This document shows, in pieces, positions 31,875-39,862 of a stretch of DNA of 64,000 bases. The DNA comes from Pseudomonas benzenivorans (GTDB lineage: Bacteria; Pseudomonadota; Gammaproteobacteria; Pseudomonadales; Pseudomonadaceae), in assembly GCF_900100495.1 (NCBI RefSeq), contig NZ_FNCT01000007.1, forward strand, positions 1-64,000, in the 5' to 3' direction. The position numbers and the translations under genes are program-made. The stretch's first letter is position 1; every line of letters starts with the position of its first letter. Under the pieces are notes generated by a model. The model saw nothing but the letters and a program-made list of their open reading frames with translations. It searched no databases and had not been told where the DNA came from.

Positions 31875-33220
31875 GCCGCCGTTTCCTCGCAGTAGTGCTC
31901 CTCGGCGTGCTTTCGAGCGCCGCCAGCGCCGCCGAGCCGTTGAATCCGGATCAATTGCTGCAGCGCATCCGCAGCGAGCGCGCCGCCGAAGTCAGCGCCA
32001 TGCAGGCGCGCGAGCAGGCGTTCATCGCCGAGCGTGGCGAGCGCGCGCAATTGCTCGCTCGCGCCCAGGCCGCCTTGAGTGTCCAGAAGGCCGAGGCCGA
32101 GCGCCTGAAGGCCGAGTTCGACCGCCAGGAGGCCGAGCTGGCCGCCCAGGAAAAACTCCTCGCGCAGCGCGTCGGCCACCTCGGCGAGCTGTTCGGCGTG
32201 GTCCGCCAGAGCGCCGGCGATGTCGCCGGACAGTGGCAGGACAGCCTGCTCAACGCGCAGTACCCCGAGCGCCTGAAGCGCCTCAAGGCCCTGGCCGAGA
32301 GCCGCACCCTGCCGTCGGCCGAGGACCTCGACGGCTACTGGATGCTGCTGCTCGAAGACCTCGCCGCCAGCGGCCGGATCGAGCGGCTGCAGCTGCCGGT
32401 GGTGGCCGCCGACGGCAGCCGCGCCACCCAGCCGGTGCTGCGCGTCGGCGCCTTCTCGGCCTTCGGCGCGGAGGCCTTCCTGCGTTACGACGCCGATGCC
32501 GGCGAGTTGCTGGCGCCCGCGCGCCAGCCCTCCGGGCTGGGCCAGGTCGCGGATTACCTGGACAGCGACGAGGCCCTCGCCCGCCTGCCGATCGACCCCA
32601 GTCGCGGCACCCTGCTGGCGCAGTTGCAGCGCCAGCCGAGCCTCTGGGATCGCCTGCAACAGGGCGGCCTGGTCGGCTGGGTGATAGTCGGCCTGGGCCT
32701 GTTCGGCCTGTGCCTGGCGGCCTGGCGCATGCTCCATCTGGCCCGCGTGGCGCGCGGCGTCAGCGCGCAGATGCACGACCTCAGTGCGCCGCGTGAGGAC
32801 AACCCGCTGGGCCGGGTGATCGGCGTGCTGGGGCCGAAGCCGCAGCTCTCCGACCTGGAAACCCTGGAGCTGAAGCTCGACGAGGCGATCCTCCAGGAAA
32901 CCCCGCCGCTGGAGAAGGGCCAGGGCCTGCTCAAGCTGCTCTGCGCGGTGGCGCCACTGCTCGGCCTGCTCGGCACGGTGACCGGCATGATCGTCACCTT
33001 CCAGGCCATCACCCAGGGCGGTGGCGGCGATTCGCGGCTGATGGCCGACGGCATCTCCCAGGCCCTGGTGACCACCGTGCAGGGCCTGGTGGTGGCGATC
33101 CCGCTGCTGTTCCTGCACAGCCTGCTGGCCAGCCGCAGCAAGGGCCTGATCCAGCTGCTCGAACAGCAGAGCGCCGGGCTGATCGCCCTGCACCTGTCCG
33201 GGGCGCCGCGCCGTGACTGA
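31871..33220 (+). CDS. TtpC-like large MotA/TolQ/ExbB proton-channel protein
   Basis: 449 aa, more than twice the length of ordinary ExbB. Order: signal peptide (to ~20, SSAASAAEP), periplasmic coiled coil (~25-110, rich in RAEAERL-type heptads), a globular periplasmic part, a first membrane segment near 265-287 (GLVGWVIVGLGLFGLCLAAW), and the TolQ/ExbB core with membrane segments near 355-375 (CAVAPLLGLLGTVTGMIVTF) and 400-420. It matches the layout of TtpC, an essential extra part of TonB2 systems in Vibrio. Overlaps both neighbours (4 nt upstream, 8 nt downstream). Confidence 0.85.
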   Translation: MSRRFLAVVLLGVLSSAASAAEPLNPDQLLQRIRSERAAEVSAMQAREQAFIAERGERAQLLARAQAALSVQKAEAERLKAEFDRQEAELAAQEKLLAQRVGHLGELFGVVRQSAGDVAGQWQDSLLNAQYPERLKRLKALAESRTLPSAEDLDGYWMLLLEDLAASGRIERLQLPVVAADGSRATQPVLRVGAFSAFGAEAFLRYDADAGELLAPARQPSGLGQVADYLDSDEALARLPIDPSRGTLLAQLQRQPSLWDRLQQGGLVGWVIVGLGLFGLCLAAWRMLHLARVARGVSAQMHDLSAPREDNPLGRVIGVLGPKPQLSDLETLELKLDEAILQETPPLEKGQGLLKLLCAVAPLLGLLGTVTGMIVTFQAITQGGGGDSRLMADGISQALVTTVQGLVVAIPLLFLHSLLASRSKGLIQLLEQQSAGLIALHLSGAPRRD

Positions 33221-33761
33221 GCTGTTCGCCCTCTGGCTGCGCCTGGTCGACAGCAGCCACGCGCTGCTCGACTTCATGAGCGCCGGCGGCGTGGTGATGT
33301 GGGCGCTGGCCGGGCTCTGCGTGGTGTTCTGGACCCTGGTGTTCGAGCGTTTCTGGTACATGCGCCGGGTCTTCCCGCAGTGGGTCGGCGAGCGTCGCCA
33401 GGCCTGGCAGCAGGTGTTGCAGGATGACGGCGGCAACTGGCAGCGCGCGGTGCGCAGTGCCTGGCTGGCCCAGGCCCGCCAGCAGCTGGTCGGGCCGCTG
33501 CGCCTGAGCAAGACCCTGGTGGCGATGTGTCCGTTGCTCGGCTTGCTCGGCACCGTCAGCGGCATGGTCGCGGTGTTCGACGTGCTCGCCATCAACGGCA
33601 CCGGCAACCCGCGCGGCATGGCCGCCGGCGTCTGGCAGGCGACCCTGCCGACCATGGCCGGGATGGTCCTGGCGATTAGCGGATTGTTCAGCCTGGCGCG
33701 CCTCGAACGCGATGCGCGCCGGGCCCTCGAGCGGCTGGCCGACCAGCTGCGTCACGACTGA
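33213..33761 (+). CDS. exbB: ExbB-type proton-channel protein of the TonB2 system
   Basis: 182 aa MotA/TolQ/ExbB protein. Membrane segments are visible near 22-42 (GGVVMWALAGLCVVFWTLVF), 105-127 (MCPLLGLLGTVSGMVAVF) and 145-165. With ExbD it uses the proton gradient to energise TonB. The start codon is GTG and lies 8 nt inside the upstream gene. FERFWYMRRVFPQWV after the first segment is typical of the ExbB2 subtype. Confidence 0.9.
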   Translation: MTELFALWLRLVDSSHALLDFMSAGGVVMWALAGLCVVFWTLVFERFWYMRRVFPQWVGERRQAWQQVLQDDGGNWQRAVRSAWLAQARQQLVGPLRLSKTLVAMCPLLGLLGTVSGMVAVFDVLAINGTGNPRGMAAGVWQATLPTMAGMVLAISGLFSLARLERDARRALERLADQLRHD

Positions 33762-33772
33762 GATTGCTCACT

Positions 33773-34183
33773 ATGCGAATGCGCCGTCATCACCAGCAAG
33801 ACGAAGACACCGGCATCGACCTGACACCGATGCTCGACGTGGTCTTCATCATGCTGATCTTCTTCATCGTCACCAGCTCCTTCATCAAGGAGTCCGGCGT
33901 CGAGGTGCAGCGCCCGCAGGCGCAGACCGCCAGCCCGCAGGACAAGGGCAACATCCTGATCGCCATCACCGCCGACGGGCAGGTGTGGATGGACAAGAAG
34001 GTGGTCGACGTGCGCAGCGTGCGCGCGCATGTCGAGCGCATGCGCGTCGACCAGCCGGATGGCGCGGTGGTGGTGCAGGCCGACCAGGATGCGCGTACCG
34101 GCCTGGTGGTGCAGGTGATGGACCAGGCGCGCCTGGCCGGCGTGCCGGACGTCGCCCTGGCGGCGACCGCGGGAGCGCTTTGA
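33773..34183 (+). CDS. exbD: ExbD-type proton-channel protein
   Basis: 136 aa. A short cytoplasmic N-terminus, one membrane helix (LDVVFIMLIFFIVTSSF) carrying the essential proton-pathway aspartate (Asp22 in DLTPMLDVVF), then a periplasmic domain (ITADGQVWMDKKVVD, VVVQADQDARTG). The ATG at 33773 is preferred over the TTG at 33764. Its stop overlaps the tonB start by one base (TGATG). Confidence 0.93.
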   Translation: MRMRRHHQQDEDTGIDLTPMLDVVFIMLIFFIVTSSFIKESGVEVQRPQAQTASPQDKGNILIAITADGQVWMDKKVVDVRSVRAHVERMRVDQPDGAVVVQADQDARTGLVVQVMDQARLAGVPDVALAATAGAL

Positions 34184-34881
34184 TGCGCCTGCCGCTGGCC
34201 TTTCTCGGCGCCTGCCTGATGGCCCTGGCGCTGTTCGCGCTGATGCTCTACATGGTCGCGCCGCCGCGCAGCCAGCCGTCGGACCAGCCGCTGACGGTGG
34301 CCAACTTCGTCCGTCTCGACGGCGATTCGAGCGACACCGCGACGCGCAGCCGCCAGCAGGCGCCACAGCCACCGCAACCGCAAACCCCGCAACCGCCGAC
34401 GCCGCCCACGCCGCAGGCGACCACGCCGAGCGCCAGCCTGCCGGCGCTGGATCTGCCGCTGCCGAGCCTGAGTAGCGGCATCGCCGTCAACAGTGCGCCG
34501 ACCCCGAGCCTCAGCGGTCTGAGTGCCGGTGCCGCGGCGCCCAGCGTAGCGACGCCCGGCGCGCCGGCGCCAAGCGAGTCCGGTGGCCAGGCTGAGGGGC
34601 CGGAAAGCGAGGTGATGCCGCTCAACGATGTCAGCCCGGAATACCCGCGCTACGCCTTGCAGCGCGGCATCGAGGGTCACGTCAAGCTGGCCTTCACCAT
34701 CAGCCGCGCCGGCGCCGTGGAAAACCTCCGCGTGCTCGAGGCCAGCCCGCATAACGTCTTCGAGCGCGAGGCGCGCCGTGCCGCGGTGCGCTGGCGCTTC
34801 GCCCCGCGCACCGAGGGCGGCCTGGCGGTGGCCCGCGAAGCGGTGAAGACCCTGTACTTCCGCCTCGAGGGGGGACGCTGA
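34183..34881 (+). CDS. tonB: TonB protein (TonB2 type)
   Basis: 232 aa. N-terminal membrane anchor (FLGACLMALALFALMLYMV), a Pro/Gln-rich periplasmic spacer (residues ~60-90, PQPPQPQTPQPPTPPTPQAT), a Ser/Pro/Ala stretch, and a C-terminal TonB domain (YPRYALQRGIEGHVKLAFTI, then ARRAAVRWRFAP). TonB links ExbB/ExbD to outer-membrane receptors such as BtuB, encoded at 52.4-54.3 kb. The C-terminal domain is short, as in TonB2-type proteins. Which receptors it serves is not shown by the sequence. Confidence 0.92.
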   Translation: MRLPLAFLGACLMALALFALMLYMVAPPRSQPSDQPLTVANFVRLDGDSSDTATRSRQQAPQPPQPQTPQPPTPPTPQATTPSASLPALDLPLPSLSSGIAVNSAPTPSLSGLSAGAAAPSVATPGAPAPSESGGQAEGPESEVMPLNDVSPEYPRYALQRGIEGHVKLAFTISRAGAVENLRVLEASPHNVFEREARRAAVRWRFAPRTEGGLAVAREAVKTLYFRLEGGR

Positions 34882-34882
34882 A

Positions 34883-35980
34883 ATGCATCGCCTGTTGCTT
34901 CTATTGATCCTCTGCGCCGCCGGCGCAACGCAGGCCGCCGGACAGAGCGTCGAGCCGAGCGTGTTCCGTGCCCTGAACGCGGCGCAAAGCGCCCAGCAGC
35001 AGGGCGACTACGCCGCCGCCCGGCGCGCGCTGGACGCCGCCGAGGCCAAAGCGGGCAGCCTGGAGCAGGCCTTGCTCTGGCGCAGCCGCGGCTACCTGGC
35101 CTGGGCCGAAGGGCAGAATGCCAAGGCCATCGAATGGCTCGATCAGGCCGTGAGAAGCGCCAAGCTGGACGCCGAGCTGCTGGCCGGCGAGCGGTTGAAC
35201 CTGGCCAGGCTCAACCTGCTCGAGCACCGCTATGCGCAGGTCATCGCCTTGCTGGCCGCGCAGCAGGCCACGGCCGATGAAGAGCAGTTGCAGATGCTGG
35301 TGCAGGCCTATCAGGGCCTCGGCCAACCGGCCAAGGCGTTGCCGCTGGCCGAGCGTTATGTGCAGGCCAATCCGCAGGCCGGCGACAGTTGGCTGCAGTT
35401 CCTGGTCGCGGTGAATGCCGATCTCAAGCGCTATCCTGCGGCCGAACGCTGGCAACGCCAGTTGCTCGCCCGGCAGCCCGATCAGGCGCAGGGCTGGCGC
35501 CAGCTGGCCGCCCTGCAACAGCTCGGCGGCAGCCACGACAAGGCCCTGGCCACCCTGCGCAGCGCTTACCGCAAGGGCCTGCGCTTCAGCGAAAGCGAGT
35601 TGGACAGCCTGGTGCTGCTGGCGGGCGCGGCGCAGCAGCCGTGGCAGGGCGCCAAACTGCTTGAGGGCATGCTCGAGCAGGGCCTGCTGCCGCGCACGGC
35701 GGCGCGTGAAGAGCGCCTCGGCCTGCTCTGGTGGCAAGCCCGTGAACGCACTGCGGCCGCCCAGGTGTTCCGTGCGTTGGCGGTGCGTTCCGGCAGCCCC
35801 AAGCACTGGCTGAATCTGGCCCAGCTGGAACTGGAACAGGCGCGCTGGCAGGCCGGGCTGGACGCGCTGGCCAAGGCCGAGCGGGCCGGCGCCGAGCGCA
35901 GCAAGGTGCGCGCCTGGCGCCGCTGGGCGGAAGGTGAGCTGAGCTTCGAGCGAGAAAAGCGCGTGGCCAGCGCCGGCTAA
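34883..35980 (+). CDS. TPR-repeat protein of the TonB2 operon
   Basis: 365 aa with a signal peptide (MHRLLLLLILCAAGATQAA) and helical repeats of about 34 residues throughout (AAQSAQQQGDYAAARRALD; YQGLGQPAKALPLAERYV; LQQLGGSHDKALATL). TPR proteins hold partners together; homologues sit at the end of TonB2 operons in Vibrio. It is expected in the periplasm. It starts 1 nt after the tonB stop, last gene of the operon, and is followed by a palindromic repeat. Confidence 0.82.
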   Translation: MHRLLLLLILCAAGATQAAGQSVEPSVFRALNAAQSAQQQGDYAAARRALDAAEAKAGSLEQALLWRSRGYLAWAEGQNAKAIEWLDQAVRSAKLDAELLAGERLNLARLNLLEHRYAQVIALLAAQQATADEEQLQMLVQAYQGLGQPAKALPLAERYVQANPQAGDSWLQFLVAVNADLKRYPAAERWQRQLLARQPDQAQGWRQLAALQQLGGSHDKALATLRSAYRKGLRFSESELDSLVLLAGAAQQPWQGAKLLEGMLEQGLLPRTAAREERLGLLWWQARERTAAAQVFRALAVRSGSPKHWLNLAQLELEQARWQAGLDALAKAERAGAERSKVRAWRRWAEGELSFEREKRVASAG

Positions 35981-35996
35981 AGCCTGCCACGGTTAA

Positions 35997-36053
35997 CCGT
36001 AGGGTGCGCCACGGGCACCGATTACAAGCTGGTGCGCACGGCGCACCCTACGG
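35997..36053. repeat. Intergenic palindromic repeat (gtagggtgcgcc family)
   Basis: 14-bp perfectly complementary arms (ccgtagggtgcgcc / ggcgcaccctacgg) with a 29-nt loop that contains further gcgc-cacc pairs. It sits between convergent genes. A third, shorter copy follows at 36075-36097. Such sequences are dispersed in many Pseudomonas genomes. Confidence 0.75.
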
Positions 36054-36074
36054 CTAGGGCGGATGTAGGTTCAG

Positions 36075-36097
36075 TGTAGGGTGCGCCATGCGCACCT
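36075..36097. repeat. Partial copy of the gtagggtgcgcc repeat
   Basis: Reads gtgtagggtgcgccatgcgcacc, sharing the core of the palindrome just upstream, with a short gtgcgc/gcgcac inverted pair. Confidence 0.6.
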
Positions 36098-36143
36098 TTT
36101 GCCGGCCGAGTCCATATACACCCTAGGGTCAGTGCCGAAGCCG

Positions 36144-36668
36144 CTAGCTATCCGGCAGTTCGTAGGCGTAGATCTTGTCCGCCTGCATCTGGTAGCCGGC
36201 CTCGGCCAGTTCGCTGCTGCTCTGCTCGACCTTGAGCGGTCCCTCGATCCAGAACGGTTGGTACAGCGCGTCGAGCAGCACGCCCAGTTCGGTGGTGACG
36301 TGGACGATCTGGTTCGACGGCGGTGGCGGCACGTGGATGCAGGCGCCGAAGTAGGGCACCAGGAGGAACTCGGTGACGCGGCCTTCGTCGGTGACATCCA
36401 GCGGTACGATATAGCCGGGCAGCTTGACTGCCTGGCCGTCCAGCGCCTCGACCACCGGCGCCGCCGGCGATTGCTGCGCGGCGGCCGGGCCGCTTTCCGC
36501 CGCCAGGGTGTCGGCCAGTTGCGCCAGGTCGTGGATCGGCGCCGGCTCCACCGTCTGCGCCGGGGCATCGGCGGGCACCAGTTCCGCCCAGGTCAGCTCG
36601 CGCACCTCGGCGGCCGACAACGGCAGGGCCAGGGCGAGCAGCAGGGTGGCGAGCAGCGGGCGGGACAT
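36144..36668 (-). CDS. DUF3299 periplasmic protein of the zinc-starvation operon
   Basis: 174 aa with signal peptide (MSRPLLATLLLALALPLSA). The C-terminal ~100 residues are DUF3299: VKLPGYIVPLD, FLLVPYFGACIHVPPPPSNQIV with one conserved Cys and His, and FWIEGPLKVE. The family is small and of unknown activity; the Cys/His cluster could bind metal. Last gene of the four-gene minus-strand operon DUF2796-ATPase-permease-DUF3299, the order I recall for PA4063-PA4066 in P. aeruginosa, which is repressed by Zur. Confidence 0.82.
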   Translation of the reverse strand: MSRPLLATLLLALALPLSAAEVRELTWAELVPADAPAQTVEPAPIHDLAQLADTLAAESGPAAAQQSPAAPVVEALDGQAVKLPGYIVPLDVTDEGRVTEFLLVPYFGACIHVPPPPSNQIVHVTTELGVLLDALYQPFWIEGPLKVEQSSSELAEAGYQMQADKIYAYELPDS

Positions 36669-36677
36669 GGGGCAACC

Positions 36678-37943
36678 TCACAAGCGAATGGACAGGCCGT
36701 CGGCCAGCGACTGCCGATAGGCGCGCCAGGCCGGCACGCCGCCCATCAGCAGGGCGGCGCCCAGAATAGCGCCGAGCAGCCGCCACTCATAGGCCGTCGG
36801 CATATTCAGCGGCAGGTACAGGCCGTAGTTGGCCTGTACGTAGCCCTGGGCGCCGGCGATGCCCAGGTACAGCAGCAAGACCCCGAGCAGCACGCCGGCC
36901 AGCGCCAGGACGAAGGCCTCCAGCACCAGCAGGCCGGCGATATGCCAGGGCCGCGCGCCGACCGAGCGGAGGATCGCCATCTCCCGCCGGCGTTCGTTGA
37001 GGCTGGTGAGGATCGCCGTGAGCATGCCGATCAGCCCGGTCAGCACGACGAACAGCGAGACCACAAACAGCGCCTTTTCCGCCGTGCCCATCAGGCTCCA
37101 CAGTTCCTGCAGGGCAACGCCGGGGAGGATCGCCAGCAGCGGCTCGCCGCGGAACTCGTTGATCTCGCGCTGCAGGCTGAAGGTGGCGATCTTGCTGTTC
37201 AGCCCGAGCAGGAACGCGGTAATCGCCTGCGGTTGCAGGTCCATGGCGCGCGCCTGTTCGGCGCTGACCACGCCGGCGCCGCGGGCCGGCATGCCGTTCT
37301 GCCAGTCGATGTGCAGCGCCTGCATGCCGCCCAGGGAGATGTGCAGGGTGCGGTCCACCGGGGTGCCGCTGCGGGCGAGGATGCCGACCACGCGGAAGGG
37401 TTTGTCGTCGTGCTTGACCAGGCTGATGGTGGCTACGCCATGGGCCAGTACCAGTTCGTCGCCGAGCCGGTAATCCAGCGCCTCGGCGACTTCCGCGCCG
37501 AGCACCACCTCGAACGGGTCGGCGGCGAAGGCGCGGCCCGCGGCCAGCTGCAGCGGCTGGCCGCGGCCGTAGCGGAAATGCTCGAAATAGGCGGGGCTGG
37601 TGCCCATCACCCGGTAGCCGCGGTGCGAGTCGCCGAGGGAGATGGGGATGGCCCACTGCACCTGGCGGTGCGCGGCGAAGCGCTCGAAGCTGTCCCAGCG
37701 TATGTTGTTGGTGGCGTTGCCGATGCGGAACACCGAGTACAGCAGCAGGTTGATGCTGCCCGAGCGCGCGCCGACGATCAGGTCGGTACCGCTGATGGTG
37801 TTGGCGAAGCTGGCGCGGGCTTCGCTGCGCACCCGCTCGACCGCCAGCAACAGGCACACCGAGAGGGCGATGGCGAACACCGTGAGCAGCGCGGTGAAAC
37901 GGCGGTTGGCCAGGCTGGCCAGGGCCAGACGCAGCAGATACAT
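36678..37943 (-). CDS. FtsX/MacB-type ABC transporter permease
   Basis: 421 aa. An N-terminal membrane segment (RFTALLTVFAIALSVCLLLAVE), a large periplasmic domain (~45-280, typical MacB core region), then three membrane segments near the C-terminus (VVSLFVVLTGLIGMLTAIL; LEAFVLALAGVLLGVLLLYL; LLGAILGAALLMGGVPAWRAY). RRREMAILRSVGARP is the FtsX-family coupling motif. This class usually acts on envelope substrates rather than importing solutes. It begins 2 nt after the ATPase stop. Confidence 0.88.
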   Translation of the reverse strand: MYLLRLALASLANRRFTALLTVFAIALSVCLLLAVERVRSEARASFANTISGTDLIVGARSGSINLLLYSVFRIGNATNNIRWDSFERFAAHRQVQWAIPISLGDSHRGYRVMGTSPAYFEHFRYGRGQPLQLAAGRAFAADPFEVVLGAEVAEALDYRLGDELVLAHGVATISLVKHDDKPFRVVGILARSGTPVDRTLHISLGGMQALHIDWQNGMPARGAGVVSAEQARAMDLQPQAITAFLLGLNSKIATFSLQREINEFRGEPLLAILPGVALQELWSLMGTAEKALFVVSLFVVLTGLIGMLTAILTSLNERRREMAILRSVGARPWHIAGLLVLEAFVLALAGVLLGVLLLYLGIAGAQGYVQANYGLYLPLNMPTAYEWRLLGAILGAALLMGGVPAWRAYRQSLADGLSIRL

Positions 37944-37945
37944 CT

Positions 37946-38653
37946 TCAGACCTCCGCAGGCGTGGCGGCGCGATTGAGTTCGGCCAGCGCCAGGCTGCGG
38001 TCGAACAGCCGCGCCAAACTCTGGTCGTGGCTGACGAACAGCAGGCTGGCGCCGGCCTCGCGGCATTCGGCGAACAGCAGCTGGAGGAAGGCCTCGCGGG
38101 CGTCGGCATCCAGCGCCGAGGTCGGTTCGTCGGCGATCACCAGTTCCGGCTGGCCGATCAGCGCGCGGGCGGCGGCTACCCGCTGCTGCTGGCCGATCGA
38201 CAGGCTGTCGGCGCGCCGCCCCAGTAGCTCGGCCGTCAGGCCGAGATGGCCGAGCAGCGTGGCGGCGGCCGCATCGACGCTGCCGTGGCGCTGCGCTGCG
38301 CGGCTGGCGCGCAACCGGGAGAAATGGCAGGGCAGTTCGACGTTTTCACGCACCGAGAGAAACGGCAGCAGATTGAACTGCTGGAAGATGTAGCCGGTGT
38401 GGTCGACGCGAAAATGATCGCGCGCGCCGGCCGACAGTGCGCCCAGTTCCTGGTCGAGCAGGCGGATGCTGCCGCGCCGGGCTTGCTGCACGCCGCCGAG
38501 CAGGCCGAGCAGGGTGGTCTTGCCGCTGCCGCTGGGGCCTTTGAGGAACAGGGTTTCGCCGCGTTGCAGGGTGAAGCTGGGGATGTCCAGCAACTCGGCC
38601 TGGCCGGGCCAGGCGAAACCGAGGTTGGACAGGCTGATCAGGGCTGAACTCAT
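37946..38653 (-). CDS. LolD/MacB-type ABC transporter ATP-binding protein
   Basis: 235 aa. Walker A GPSGSGKTTLLG, Q-loop in GYIFQQFNLLPFLSV, signature LSIGQQQRVAAARAL, Walker B LVIADEPTSALD, and the switch histidine in LLFVSHDQSLARL. It pairs with the downstream permease. Context with a His-rich periplasmic protein and a Zur-like box suggests a role under zinc limitation. Confidence 0.93.
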   Translation of the reverse strand: MSSALISLSNLGFAWPGQAELLDIPSFTLQRGETLFLKGPSGSGKTTLLGLLGGVQQARRGSIRLLDQELGALSAGARDHFRVDHTGYIFQQFNLLPFLSVRENVELPCHFSRLRASRAAQRHGSVDAAAATLLGHLGLTAELLGRRADSLSIGQQQRVAAARALIGQPELVIADEPTSALDADAREAFLQLLFAECREAGASLLFVSHDQSLARLFDRSLALAELNRAATPAEV

Positions 38654-38718
38654 GACAACGCCGAACTCACGAAAAGTAGCGGCCGGGAGGCCCCGGCCGT
38701 TCTGCTGCCAGTGGGTGG

Positions 38719-39279
38719 TTAGAAATCCAGGGTGGCCTTGGCCGGCGTCAGCTCGACACCTTGCTGGCCATTCGGGCCGATCAGTTGTACCTGAATTTTC
38801 TCGGTGGCGGGGAAGCGCTTGAACAGCTCGCTCAGGTCCAGTTGCTGCAATTCGCCGGGCTGCTGGCAGTCGAGCCGGTAGTGGGCGTGAATCTCGCTGT
38901 GCTCGCTGGCGTCATGCTGCTCTGTCTCGAACAGCGCACTTTCCAGTTCCTGCGTGGCGACCACGCAGTCGCCGGCGGCGAGGCCGAACAGTTCCTGGGG
39001 TTGGCCCAACTGGCGGCGCACCGCCGCGACCTTGGCCCGGTCCGCCGCACTGCTGGGCGCGTGCTCGAAGCCGACCAGGTTCATCGCCGGGCTTTCCAGC
39101 TCCAGTTCCAGGCGTTGCCCGTCCAGCAGCGCATTCAGCTGCGCCGCCCCGTGTTCATGGGCGTCGAGGCTGCCTCCTTCGACGTGGCCGGGCTCATCAT
39201 GGTCGTGATCGTGGCTGGCGGCCTGGGCGATGGCCAGGGGCAGCAGGGCGAAGGGCAGGGCAAGCAGCAGGCGGCGCAT
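38719..39279 (-). CDS. DUF2796 His-rich periplasmic protein
   Basis: 186 aa with signal peptide (MRRLLLALPFALLPLAIAQA). A His/Asp-rich stretch follows at once (SHDHDHDEPGHVEGGSLDAH and HEHG), a likely zinc-binding segment. The rest is DUF2796: LELELESPAMNLVGFEHAP, ECDxH-like HSEIHAHYRLDC, and LFKRFPATEKIQVQLIGPNG. First gene of the operon; the Zur-like box lies 27 nt upstream of its start. Probable role: periplasmic zinc handling for the ABC system (inference). An upstream in-frame start near 39660 is rejected because the signal peptide begins at 39279. Confidence 0.85.
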   Translation of the reverse strand: MRRLLLALPFALLPLAIAQAASHDHDHDEPGHVEGGSLDAHEHGAAQLNALLDGQRLELELESPAMNLVGFEHAPSSAADRAKVAAVRRQLGQPQELFGLAAGDCVVATQELESALFETEQHDASEHSEIHAHYRLDCQQPGELQQLDLSELFKRFPATEKIQVQLIGPNGQQGVELTPAKATLDF

Positions 39280-39305
39280 GGAGGTCTCCGGTCGGGATAG
39301 TTCAG

Positions 39306-39322
39306 TTGTTACGTTATAACAA
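39306..39322 (-). promoter_or_regulatory. Candidate Zur box
   Basis: TTGTTA-CGTTA-TAACAA, a perfect 6-bp inverted repeat with a 5-nt centre, close to the Zur consensus (TGTTATANNATAACA type). It lies 27 nt upstream of the DUF2796 start codon, so bound Zur-Zn would block the promoter of this operon. Confidence 0.7.
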
Positions 39323-39403
39323 TTTTGCCGGTGTCTGACCAGCTGCTTGGCCGGATGGGATGGGGTATGGGAGCATGGCCGCAGTGAACCGGAGGGCGGC
39401 AAG

Positions 39404-39754
39404 ATGGTGCGTATTCGTGGGCGGATCGGCGACTGGCCGGTGGATCTGACGCTGGAGCTGGATGCCCAGGACTGGGCGCAACTGGCCGCGCAGGTGCCGG
39501 TGGCCACTGCCGACAGTGCGCCAGGACCTGCGGCTGAGCCGGTAAGCAACGATGCACTGTGGCAGACCAGCCTGGCGCTGCTGCGCCAGGCCGGGCAGAT
39601 CGAGGGCCCGCAGCTGCTCGCCCAGTTGGCCGCGCTGGCCGGCGGCGAGGTGGCGGGCAAGCGTCTGCTGGTGCGCCTGCGCCATTGCGCGCAGGTGCGG
39701 GTGGAAACCGGCGCCGATGCACCTGTCTATCATTGGGCCGCAGAGCAGGCGTAG
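39404..39754 (+). CDS. Uncharacterised small protein
   Basis: 116 aa, no signal peptide. It begins MVRIRGRIGDWPVDLTLELD and contains LWQTSLALLRQAGQIEGPQL and RLLVRLRHCAQVRVE. I do not recognise a domain; I recall a similar small gene beside this operon in P. aeruginosa (PA4062). The start at 39404 follows ggagggcgg; an in-frame start at 39347 is less likely. It diverges from the Zur-type operon and may share its control region. Its TAG stop lies inside a palindromic repeat. Confidence 0.6.
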   Translation: MVRIRGRIGDWPVDLTLELDAQDWAQLAAQVPVATADSAPGPAAEPVSNDALWQTSLALLRQAGQIEGPQLLAQLAALAGGEVAGKRLLVRLRHCAQVRVETGADAPVYHWAAEQA

Positions 39755-39785
39755 GTTGGGCTGAGTTCCGCGAAGCCCAACCTAC
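39751..39785. repeat. Intergenic palindrome (gtaggttgggct family)
   Basis: Perfect 12-bp arms gtaggttgggct / agcccaacctac with an 11-nt loop. It supplies the TAG stop codon (39752-39754) of the small gene upstream. A second, looser hairpin made from ggcgggggaaacccgcc and cggcgggttgcacccgcc fills 39800-39860 before ybbN. Confidence 0.8.
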
Positions 39786-39862
39786 GGGTGCAGCCGGAGG
39801 GCGGGGGAAACCCGCCATGGCCGCACGTGCCGATAAAACGGCGGGTTGCACCCGCCCTGCGC

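Noticed and set aside
36081..38393. Open frame of 770 codons on the plus strand
   Set aside because: Antisense to the DUF3299, permease and ATPase genes; composition typical of GC-rich shadow frames.
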